DNA from: Corallococcus coralloides DSM 2259
GTDB taxonomy: Bacteria > Myxococcota > Myxococcia > Myxococcales > Myxococcaceae
Direction of reading: 5' to 3'
DNA length: 64,000 nucleotides
Assembly (NCBI RefSeq): GCF_000255295.1
Contig: NC_017030.1
Coordinates: forward strand, 6,484,328 to 6,548,327
The position numbers were made by a program, and so were the translations under genes. Shown here one piece after another: positions 54,725-62,087 of this stretch. How positions within the stretch are numbered: position 1 is the first letter of the stretch; every line of letters begins with the position of its first letter. Below the pieces are notes generated by a model. It worked only from the letters and a program-made list of their open reading frames with translations. It had not been told where the DNA came from and ran no database searches.

Positions 54725-56107
54725 ATGCCTACTGAAGTCGAGCCGACACCCTCCCGCGAGCCGGGCCTCTTCCGCCTGACCTGGCCCATCTTCTTCGAAA
54801 TCTTCCTCTTCATGCTGATGGGCACGGCGGACACGCTGATGCTCAGCGGTGTGTCGGACGCCGCCGTCTCCGCGGTGGGTGTCGTCAATCAGTACGTCTT
54901 CATCTGCATCCTGGTGATGGAGGTGGTGAGCCACGGCGCGTCCATCGTCGTGTCCCAGTACCTGGGCGCGAAGCGCGGCACGGAGGCGGCGCGCATCGCG
55001 GCGCAGGCCATCACGATGAACTTCCTCCTGGGGCTCGCGGTGAGCGGCGGGCTGCTGCTGTCCGCGGACTTCATCCTGGGGCGGATGAACCTGGAGCCCC
55101 AGACGCTGGCGTACGCGAGCACCTACTGGCACATCGCGGGCGGCTTCCTTTTCCTCCAGGCGCTCATCAACGTCTTCTCCAGCCTCATCCGCACGTACGG
55201 CTTCACGCGGCAGTCCATGTACGTGGCCATGGGCATGAACGTGGTGCACGTGGTGGGCAACTGGGTGCTCATCTTCGGCCACTTCGGCATGCCGGCGCAC
55301 GGCGTGGCGGGCGCGGCCATGTCCACCGTCTTCAGCCGCGCGATGGCGGTGGGCGTCTTCGCGTGGATGCTCTGGCGGGTGATGGACGTGAAGATGCGGC
55401 CCGCGCACTTCGTGGCGCTGACGCGCGAGTACGTGCGGAAGATCCTCCGCGTGGGCGTGCCGTCCGCGGTGGAGCAGATGACGTACCACGCGTGCCAGAC
55501 GGTGTTCCTGTACTACGTGACGTACCTGGGCCCGGTGGCGCTGGCGTCGCGGCAGTACGCCAACGCCATGTCCCAGTACGTGTTCCTGTGCAGCCTGGCC
55601 ATCGGCATGGGCACGTCCATCATCGTGGGCCGGCTGGTGGGCGCGCAGCGCTCGCAGGACGCGTACGCGCGCGTGCTCAAGAGCCTCAAGTGGAGCATCG
55701 GCATCACGGTGGCGGTGGACGTGACGGCCATCCTCTTCCGCGAGCCGCTCATCCGCCTCTTCACGCACGACGGCGACATCCTGCGGCTCACCTCGCAGGT
55801 GCTCGTCCTGAGCCTGCTGCTGGAGACGGGCCGCTCGTTCAACCTGGTGCTGGTGAACGCGCTGCGCGCCGCGGGCGACGCCACCTTCCCGGTCATCATG
55901 GCGATGATCTCCATGGTCTGTATGAGCCTGCCCCTGGGCTACTTCCTGGTGTTCCACCTGCACCTGGGGCTCGCGGGCGTGTGGCTCGCCGTGGCCGCGG
56001 ACGAGTGGACGCGCGGCCTGGCCATGTGGATGCGCTGGCGAAGCCGCGCGTGGGAGCGCCAGTCGCTCGTGTCCCCGGCGGAGGCGCCGGTGGTGATGGC
56101 GCACTGA
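54725..56107 (+). CDS. MATE-family multidrug exporter
   Basis: A 460-residue inner-membrane protein with twelve hydrophobic segments in two similar halves, the multidrug and toxic compound extrusion layout. The opening LFRLTWPIFFEIFLFMLMG and TADTLMLSGVSDAAVSAVG match the usual N-terminal pattern, and the second half repeats it (ILRVGVPSAVEQMTYH). MATE transporters exchange cations for H+ or Na+; substrate cannot be told. No Shine-Dalgarno is seen before the ATG. A weak possible promoter (TTGAAA at 54672 and CACAGT 17 bp on) stands about 25 bp upstream of the start. Confidence 0.93.
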   Translation: MPTEVEPTPSREPGLFRLTWPIFFEIFLFMLMGTADTLMLSGVSDAAVSAVGVVNQYVFICILVMEVVSHGASIVVSQYLGAKRGTEAARIAAQAITMNFLLGLAVSGGLLLSADFILGRMNLEPQTLAYASTYWHIAGGFLFLQALINVFSSLIRTYGFTRQSMYVAMGMNVVHVVGNWVLIFGHFGMPAHGVAGAAMSTVFSRAMAVGVFAWMLWRVMDVKMRPAHFVALTREYVRKILRVGVPSAVEQMTYHACQTVFLYYVTYLGPVALASRQYANAMSQYVFLCSLAIGMGTSIIVGRLVGAQRSQDAYARVLKSLKWSIGITVAVDVTAILFREPLIRLFTHDGDILRLTSQVLVLSLLLETGRSFNLVLVNALRAAGDATFPVIMAMISMVCMSLPLGYFLVFHLHLGLAGVWLAVAADEWTRGLAMWMRWRSRAWERQSLVSPAEAPVVMAH

Positions 56108-56120
56108 AGAGGGCTTGAAA

Positions 56121-56162
56121 GCGCGCCCGCCCTGCACGCCTGCACGGGGCGGCCAGGCGCGC
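56121..56162 (+). terminator. Branched GC hairpin after the MATE gene
   Basis: GCGCGCC/GGCGCGC and, inside, CGCCC/GGGCG form a long stem 13 bp past the MATE stop. A U-run is lacking. A separate short hairpin (CCCAC/GTGGG) stands near 56197, between it and the next gene's ribosome-binding site. Confidence 0.45.
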
Positions 56163-56242
56163 TCCATCCCCGGCCCCTTCCGCTGGACGCGCCGCATCCC
56201 ACTTTTGGTGGGCTGCGTTCCAGGCCAAACCGGGAGGTGCCC

Positions 56243-57466
56243 ATGCTCGCCGTCGTCTACAAAGAGAACAGCCAGGTGAAGGTGGAGGAGGTCGAGGATC
56301 CGAAGCTGGAGTCTCCCACCGACTGCGTCATCCGCGTCACCTCCGCCGGCATCTGTGGAAGTGACCTGCACATGTACGAGGGCCGCACCGCGTCCAAGGC
56401 CGGACAGGTGTTCGGCCACGAGAACATGGGCGTCGTGGAGCAGGTAGGCCCCGGCGTCAGGAGCATCAAGAAGGGCGACCGCGTGGTGCTGCCCTTCAAC
56501 ATCGCCTGCGGCACCTGCTTCGACTGCGTGCGCGGCCGCACCGAGGCGTGCCTCGTCGCCAATCCGGAAGCGCCGCACGCGGGCTACGGCTACGCGGGCA
56601 TGGGCCCGTACCGCGGTGGACAGGCGGAGCTGCTCCGGGTGCCCTGGGCGGACTACAACTGCCTGAAGATTCCCGGGCAGCCGGGCGACGAGTTGGAGGA
56701 CGACTTCCTCCTCTTGTCGGACGTGTTCCCGACCGCGTACCACGGCACCGAGCTTGCGAACGTGCGGCCGGGCGCCACCGTGGCCGTCTTCGGCGCGGGG
56801 CCGGTGGGCCTGCTCGCCGGCTACTGCGCGCTCTTGCGCGGCGCTTCGGAGGTCTACGTGGTGGACAGCGTCCCGGAGCGCCTGGCCAAGGTGAAGGAGA
56901 TGGGCGCCATCCCCATCGACTTCACGAAGGGCGACCCGGTGAAGCAGATCATCGACCTGCGCCGCGGCAACCCGCTCATCATGGGCGCGCTGCGCGCCGG
57001 TGAGGAGAAGGCCATGGGCGTGATGTGCGGCATCGACGCCGTGGGCTACCAGTCGCGCGACATCAAAGGCGCGGACGCGCACGGCGGCCGGGAGAAGCCC
57101 ACCCAGGTGCTGGAGCAGCTGGTGGAGCTGGTGAACCCCACGGGCTCCATTGGCGTCATTGGCGTCTACATGGCCCCGGACCCCGGCGCGCCGGACGAGA
57201 ACGCGAAGCAGGGCATCTACCCGCTGCCGTGGGCCAAGGTGTTCGACAAGGGCATCACCGTGGGCACCGGCCAGACGCCGGTGAAGCGCTACAACCACTT
57301 CCTGAGGGACCTCATCATCGCGGGCCGCGCCAGGCCGAGCATGATCGTCAGCCACCGCCTGCCGCTGCAGGACGCGCCGGACGCATACAAGAAGTTCGAC
57401 GCACGCAAGGACGGCTACACCAAGGTCATCCTCAAGCCCCAGCTGAGCCCCAAGGCCCGCGCTTAG
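56243..57466 (+). CDS. Zinc-dependent dehydrogenase, glutathione-independent formaldehyde dehydrogenase-like
   Basis: A 407-residue medium-chain alcohol dehydrogenase. The catalytic zinc ligands are in AGICGSDLH and GHENMGVVE; the structural zinc lobe is CGTCFDCVRGRTEAC. The NAD fold has VAVFGAGPVGLLAG and a downstream VVDSVPERL. The insertion GPYRGGQAELLRVPWADYNC and the ending are typical of the FdhA subgroup (Pseudomonas formaldehyde dehydrogenase), which works without glutathione and with tightly bound NAD. Substrate may be formaldehyde or another aldehyde or alcohol. ATG at 56243 has GGGAGG five bases upstream and outranks the GTG at 56237. Confidence 0.92.
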   Translation: MLAVVYKENSQVKVEEVEDPKLESPTDCVIRVTSAGICGSDLHMYEGRTASKAGQVFGHENMGVVEQVGPGVRSIKKGDRVVLPFNIACGTCFDCVRGRTEACLVANPEAPHAGYGYAGMGPYRGGQAELLRVPWADYNCLKIPGQPGDELEDDFLLLSDVFPTAYHGTELANVRPGATVAVFGAGPVGLLAGYCALLRGASEVYVVDSVPERLAKVKEMGAIPIDFTKGDPVKQIIDLRRGNPLIMGALRAGEEKAMGVMCGIDAVGYQSRDIKGADAHGGREKPTQVLEQLVELVNPTGSIGVIGVYMAPDPGAPDENAKQGIYPLPWAKVFDKGITVGTGQTPVKRYNHFLRDLIIAGRARPSMIVSHRLPLQDAPDAYKKFDARKDGYTKVILKPQLSPKARA

Positions 57467-57482
57467 GTGACCCTGTCCGCGG

Positions 57483-57508
57483 GTCCCAGGGTGTGCACAC
57501 CCTGGGAC
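57483..57508. promoter_or_regulatory. Perfect 26-bp palindrome before the degenerate receiver gene
   Basis: Bases 57483-57508 are exactly self-complementary (13-bp arms, no spacer; the half is GTCCCAGGGTGTG), 17 bp after the dehydrogenase stop and 22 bp before the GTG at 57531. A repressor operator at the start of the receiver gene, or a hairpin at the dehydrogenase 3' end, are both possible; there is no U-run. Confidence 0.6.
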
Positions 57509-57530
57509 TTCAGCGGTATAAGGTTCGACG

Positions 57531-57911
57531 GTGGACGCACTGGACAAACCCTCGACCGTGCTGGTGGTCGAGAGCTACGACGACCTGCGCGAGGCCCTGG
57601 CGGCCCTCCTCGTGGTGGAGGGCTACACGGTGCTGTCCGTGCCCTCGTCCACGCAGGCGCTGGACGTGCTGTCCCGGATCCCCGACATGCCCTCGCTGGT
57701 GCTGCTCAGCCTGATGCTGCGCAACCCGGAGGACCAGCGCTTCCTCACCCGGCTGCGGAACCTGGGCCTGACGACGCGGCTGCCGGTGCTGGCGCTCACC
57801 GCGGACCCGGACCTCCAGGCGGCCCCGCCCGGGACGGTGTGCCTCCTGGGCAAGCCGGTGCGCACGGAGGTGCTCCTGGCCGCCGTGGACCGCTACCGGA
57901 CCCGGCACTGA
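57531..57911 (+). CDS. Degenerate receiver-domain protein
   Basis: A 126-residue protein with the length and pattern of a receiver (CheY-like) domain but altered at key points. The usual acidic cluster is VVESYDDL, and where the phosphoacceptor aspartate belongs the sequence reads LVLLSLML, serine in place of Asp. The conserved threonine (LALTAD) and the lysine (LLGKPV) remain. It therefore should not be phosphorylated conventionally and may act as a constitutive or allosteric pseudo-receiver. The start is a GTG at 57531 with a weak ribosome-binding site. It lies 64 bp after the dehydrogenase gene on the same strand. Confidence 0.8.
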   Translation: MDALDKPSTVLVVESYDDLREALAALLVVEGYTVLSVPSSTQALDVLSRIPDMPSLVLLSLMLRNPEDQRFLTRLRNLGLTTRLPVLALTADPDLQAAPPGTVCLLGKPVRTEVLLAAVDRYRTRH

Positions 57912-58022
57912 AGGCCGGCGTTGGGCGCCGATGTAGGCATGAAAACGCGGCAACTCCGGGCGGCAAGGGTCGATAATCCATCAACGTCCACCGTCTCGGT
58001 GGTTCGAGGGGGAAGACCCGAC

Positions 58023-59048
58023 ATGTCCAGAATCGGTGAGTCGATTGGCGGCGCCATCGCGGCGCGAGTGCAGCAGGCGTTGACCCCGCAGGTCCGCCCC
58101 ACCCCGCCGCCCCCGGCCCCGCCGGTCGCGCGGCGTCCTTCTGACACCTTCGAGTCCGCCCCGGCCGCCCGTCGCGGAGGCCCCGCGCTGGGGACGCCCG
58201 CGCCCGCGGCCACGCCCACCCCGGTGGGCACGTCCGGCACGGCGGTGCAGACGAACGGCGCCACGGTGGCGGACTACCAGGTGGGTCCTCCCCGGCGTCC
58301 GGACATCCACCACGACAACGGCTTCCTGCAGAACCCCAACGATCCCAACGACCCGAACCCCATCCCCACGGAGAGCCCGGGCCTGGGTGACTACGCGGCG
58401 CGGGCCGAGTGGGAGCTGAAGCTCAACGCCGCGCGCGCCATCCAGGGCGTGCCGGGCGTGCCGCACAACGACATCCCGGACGGCCTGGACACGTACGACC
58501 ACTTCCTGCACGGCAACGGGGCGGACCGGCACTTCGACTACGAGCGCTTCGTCAGCACGGACCCCGCCGGCCGGGCGGTGCTCACCAACTCCACGCGCGA
58601 CACGCAGCAGGCGGCGGAGGCGACCTACAACCAGATGATCGCCCGGGACCCGTCGCTCGCGGGCAAGCCGGTGACGTTCCAGATCACCGGCTCGCAGATT
58701 GGCGTGGGCTCCAGCGAGCAGTTCCCCTACCCGGAGACGGAGAACTGGCAGAAGGCGATTGGCGGCCACTCCATCTGGAACAGCGCGACCGTGACGGTCT
58801 ACCCGCCGGAGACGCCGGGCGGAAAGCCCCGCTTCGAGATGGACATGACGCTCCACGCGGAGGACCGCTACAACTTCAACCCGGGCCAGCAGGACATCAA
58901 CACCGGCACGCCGGACGCGGACAACGGCCGGCTGGAGCGCACGGGCCTGGGGCACCAGTACACCAACTACGGCACGCTCCAGCGGCACGTGACGTGGGAC
59001 CAGGGGAGCCCCGAGAATGCGACGTCGCGTCCCATCGGTGGCCGTTAG
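58023..59048 (+). CDS. Unknown protein with proline-rich N-terminus; possible secreted effector
   Basis: A 341-residue protein that I do not recognise as a named family. The N-terminus (MSRIGESIGGAIAARVQQAL) is amphipathic and not a Sec signal. Residues about 20-85 are proline/alanine-rich (TPPPPAPPVARRPSDTFE), a disordered linker. The rest is globular with many aromatic and asparagine residues; the end holds conserved-looking phrases MTLHAEDRYNFNPG, DINTGTPDADNGRLE and GLGHQYTNYGT, in which H, D, E and R could be catalytic. Its build (leaderless, disordered front, compact tail) is that of many secreted effectors, but this is inference. GAGGGGGAAG stands before the ATG. The next gene, a lipoprotein, overlaps its end by 32 bp. 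Confidence 0.72.
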   Translation: MSRIGESIGGAIAARVQQALTPQVRPTPPPPAPPVARRPSDTFESAPAARRGGPALGTPAPAATPTPVGTSGTAVQTNGATVADYQVGPPRRPDIHHDNGFLQNPNDPNDPNPIPTESPGLGDYAARAEWELKLNAARAIQGVPGVPHNDIPDGLDTYDHFLHGNGADRHFDYERFVSTDPAGRAVLTNSTRDTQQAAEATYNQMIARDPSLAGKPVTFQITGSQIGVGSSEQFPYPETENWQKAIGGHSIWNSATVTVYPPETPGGKPRFEMDMTLHAEDRYNFNPGQQDINTGTPDADNGRLERTGLGHQYTNYGTLQRHVTWDQGSPENATSRPIGGR

Positions 59049-59517
59049 GCGCACGCTGGCTACCACCCTGCTCGCGGGGTGTGTTTCGCTGGCCTGCGAC
59101 AAGCCCTCAGGGGGGAGTGCATCCATGACGACACAGACGGCCGCGCCTGCGGCGAAGACGGGAACGGACCTGGAGACGCTGGAGAAGACCGTGACGCTGC
59201 CGCGCCGCCCCCAGGCGGTGCAGTGGCGCACGTCTCCGCGTGGCATCCCCGGCGGGCTTGGCCCCACGGACACGCAGTTCCTCGCGGTGCTGGAGTACCC
59301 GGCGGCGGAGGCCCAGGCGCTCCAGGCCCAGCTGAAGCCCACGCGGCTGACGGTGAAGCTGGAGGACGGCGGGTGGCTGCCGGAGGCCACCCGGGAGGCC
59401 CTGAAGGGCGCCACCGCCTACGACGCGGCGCCCTTCTTCAAGGGCTCGCTGCGCCAGGGCACCGTGTTCCAGCTGCCCCAGTCGAGCACCTTCGTGCTGG
59501 TGCTCTTCAGCAGCTAG
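59017..59517 (+). CDS. Small lipoprotein overlapping the preceding gene; possible immunity protein
   Basis: A 166-residue predicted lipoprotein. The leader VAVRRTLATTLLAGC is a good lipobox (LLAGC); a second possible site is VSLAC. The mature part is small, mostly beta-patterned, and ends in TFVLVLFSS. The ATG at 59017 lies inside the preceding gene, overlapping it by 32 bp; a GTG at 59038 would reduce the overlap to 11 bp and still give a complete signal. Either way, translation is coupled. A periplasmic or outer-membrane lipoprotein coupled to an unknown leaderless protein resembles effector-immunity pairs. No known immunity family is recognised. A strong terminator follows. Confidence 0.75.
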   Translation: MRRRVPSVAVRRTLATTLLAGCVSLACDKPSGGSASMTTQTAAPAAKTGTDLETLEKTVTLPRRPQAVQWRTSPRGIPGGLGPTDTQFLAVLEYPAAEAQALQAQLKPTRLTVKLEDGGWLPEATREALKGATAYDAAPFFKGSLRQGTVFQLPQSSTFVLVLFSS

Positions 59518-59536
59518 AGCCCGCGCGGAAGAAACA

Positions 59537-59578
59537 GGGCCCGGCCGCGAACACTCGCGCCCGGGCCCTTCGCTTTTT
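59537..59578. terminator. Bidirectional terminator between convergent genes
   Basis: An 8-bp outer stem GGGCCCGG/CCGGGCCC with inner CGCGA/TCGCG pairs is followed by TTCGCTTTTT on the plus strand, 19 bp after the lipoprotein stop and 7 bp before the end of the minus-strand carboxylesterase gene. Confidence 0.88.
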
Positions 59579-59584
59579 CAGAGG

Positions 59585-61150
59585 CTACGTCATGCCTTCG
59601 GGCCGGGACTTCTTCTGGGGCGTGGCACCCGTGTGGCGGACGTTGCCGCGCGAGCCGGGCTTGTCCCCCGAGCGGCTGTCCGAGCTGTTGATGATGGCGC
59701 TCGCGAGCAGGAAGGCGTTGAGGCGCAGCTGCATGAAGTTGTGCTCCACCTTCGGCGGCTGCTGCATGCGCAGGGTGCGGTCCTCCCCCTGCTGGTGCTT
59801 CGGCCACTCCGTCGCGGACGCGGGCACCCCCGTGCGGGCGAACTGGAGCATCCAGCCGCTCACCTGGCGCGAGTACGCGCGGTCCTCGTCGGTGACGACG
59901 TCCTGGGTGGGCGGGCAGCGCGCCACCGTGTCCAGGAAGTACGGCACGTCCGAGCCGTGCGGGACGCCGTCGGGGTACTCCGGGCGCAGCTCCGCGGCGG
60001 TGTACTCGAAGTAGAAGCGCCACGCGTCGGAGACCTTGGTGTGCAGGTCCGCGACCTGCCGGGGGATGAGCGTGAAGACGATGTCGCGGCACACCTGCCG
60101 CGCCAGCTCCTCGTCCGGTGACACGCCCGGGTAGAGCAGGCCAATGGGCACGTTGTTGTCCCGGAGCGCCTGGAGGATCTCCATGGGGTCGCGGCCCATG
60201 GCGGTCATCACGCTCACGTCATCGCTGGTGCTGCCCAGGATGAGCGGCACGCGCGCCTGCTGCTGCGCCTTGAAGGTGGACAGGATGGACTGGGGCAGCA
60301 CCGTGTCGCCACACACGGCCACGGGCGCCAGCGAGTGGTCCGGTGACTGCTGCCAGAAGGACTCCGCGGACAGCTGGCGCATGCGCTCCGGGGTCGCTTC
60401 CGCGTCCGGCACGCCCATGTCACGCATCAGCGCCTGCCCCTTGAGCATCGCCTTCTCCAGCGGCATCTCGTCCAGGCCGTACACGCTCATCGCGACGCCC
60501 CGGTGGAACAGCGGCTTCGCGGCCTCCATGCAGAAGAGGGACAGCACGCTCTTGGCGCCCGCGGACTGGCCGATGATCGTGACGTTGCCCGCGTCCCCGC
60601 CGAACTTCGCGATGTTTCGGTTCACCCACTGGAGCGCGGCGACCTGGTCCAGCAGGCCGAAGTTGGCCGCGCCGCCGCCCGGCTCCTTCTGGAGCGCCGG
60701 GTGGGCCAGGAAGCCCAGGTGGCCCAGGCGGTAGTTGAGCGTGACGAGGATGGCGTCCCGCGACGCCAGGGGCACGCCGTCGTACGGGGGCAGGCCGCTG
60801 GCGCCAATCACATACGCGCCGCCGTGGATCCACACGATGACGGGCAGCTTCGCCTGGGGGTCCACGCGAGGCGTCCAGACATTGAGGTAGAGACAATCCT
60901 CGCCCATCGGGTACGGGTCGCCGCCACCGCCCGCGATGCAGCCGTCGCGAGACTGGAGCGAGGATTTACCGAACGTGGACGCCTGCCGGATGTGCTTCCA
61001 GGGCACGACCGGGGCGGGAGGACGCCACCGCAGCGCGCCCACGGGAGGCTGGGCGTAGGGAATGCCCTTGAAGGCATACACCCCTTCCTCGACGACGCCT
61101 TGGAGCTGTCCTTCGACCGTGCTGACGACGGGAGCCGACTGCTGGACCAT
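59585..61150 (-). CDS. Type-B carboxylesterase
   Basis: A 521-residue carboxylesterase/lipase. Family signatures are clear: EDCLYLNVWTP (type-B signature 2), VIVWIHGGAYVIG (oxyanion hole) and the nucleophile elbow IIGQSAGAKS; the histidine is in the late PHGSDVPYF region. The N-terminus (MVQQSAPVVSTVEGQLQGVV) lacks a signal peptide, so it is likely cytoplasmic. The ATG at 61150 is chosen, and upstream in-frame sequence looks non-coding. The C-terminal end is basic and low in complexity (TGATPQKKSRPEG). It would hydrolyse carboxylic esters; substrate unknown. Confidence 0.93.
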   Translation of the reverse strand: MVQQSAPVVSTVEGQLQGVVEEGVYAFKGIPYAQPPVGALRWRPPAPVVPWKHIRQASTFGKSSLQSRDGCIAGGGGDPYPMGEDCLYLNVWTPRVDPQAKLPVIVWIHGGAYVIGASGLPPYDGVPLASRDAILVTLNYRLGHLGFLAHPALQKEPGGGAANFGLLDQVAALQWVNRNIAKFGGDAGNVTIIGQSAGAKSVLSLFCMEAAKPLFHRGVAMSVYGLDEMPLEKAMLKGQALMRDMGVPDAEATPERMRQLSAESFWQQSPDHSLAPVAVCGDTVLPQSILSTFKAQQQARVPLILGSTSDDVSVMTAMGRDPMEILQALRDNNVPIGLLYPGVSPDEELARQVCRDIVFTLIPRQVADLHTKVSDAWRFYFEYTAAELRPEYPDGVPHGSDVPYFLDTVARCPPTQDVVTDEDRAYSRQVSGWMLQFARTGVPASATEWPKHQQGEDRTLRMQQPPKVEHNFMQLRLNAFLLASAIINSSDSRSGDKPGSRGNVRHTGATPQKKSRPEGMT

Positions 61151-62087
61151 GTTTGGAACCCCCCACGAGACCCGGCGCCAGGGCCGGGCCGGTGCGAAGT
61201 AGAGGTTTCGTCCATGCAAGTCAATGCGTTGGATTTCAAAGACAATCACCCGTCCGCCAGCCGACGCGCCCCCCGACTCCAGAGCATCAGGGCAATGCCC
61301 TAACGGCTTCCCGTATCCTGCATGTTGTCCGAGCGCCGACACCCAGCCAGACGCCCATCGCTGATTCGCCAAGGCTTTCAATCGTCTTCCCGGTCCCACC
61401 GGACGGAGGCCCCGTTGCGTCCGCGGTGCGGGAGGAAGCGCCGTGGCTCACGGACCGGGTGGGCGTATGCGCGCGGCCAGGTGGTGCGACTCGCGGACGC
61501 CTTCACTTCAGCGCACGTCGATCGCGACAGCCCGCGATGGCCCGAGTGGAGTGGACGCTGCGACGCCGCGGTGCTCCTGGCGCCAGCGCAGCTCGACTCC
61601 TGCACTCCCGGGTTCGAGCGCGGGTTCCTGACCGAACATCGGGTCGGAGCCCTCGGCCCTACGCCTGGACGCGCGGCACCGGCGCTCTCCGAGTAGCTGT
61701 CCGGGTGGCTGAGCGGCCCTCAAGGCTCGCCCCTGTGCTGAAAGCACGCATGGGACCCAGGTCCAGGCAGTCCGGTTCTTCACTCCGCGCACGGTCGCGG
61801 GCGGCGCCGTGCCGGGCCCTCGCTGGCCCGGCCCCCTCCAGGGTGCGTGCGCCACCGGGGCGTGCCTCATGGCGCGCCCAGAGGAGCGCTGAACCCTCAG
61901 GGTAGGGTCCGGCGACAGAACCAGCGACGCGGCGAGCCCGAGAACAATTTCATGTTTTACTATTCTATCTGGTCCCCTCCGTCTGTGTTGTGAACAGCGC
62001 GTGAAACGCAGCGGCTGGAGGCACGGCGGGGAGGCATGAGGGACCCATTTTACTTTTGACCCCCTGGCGCTGGAGCATGTGTCTCGA
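61151..62087. other. 937-bp intergenic region without a convincing gene
   Basis: Overlapping open frames on both strands give only arginine- and proline-rich translations without domain motifs, and none has a good ribosome-binding site. The stretch about 61945-62060 is AT-rich (TTTCATGTTTTACTATTC) and likely holds the promoter of the downstream receptor gene. Decayed coding sequence cannot be excluded, but nothing nameable remains. Confidence 0.5.

Noticed and set aside
61560-61640. GGGTTCGAG sequence resembling a tRNA T-loop
   Set aside because: No acceptor, anticodon or D-arm pairing can be drawn on either strand.
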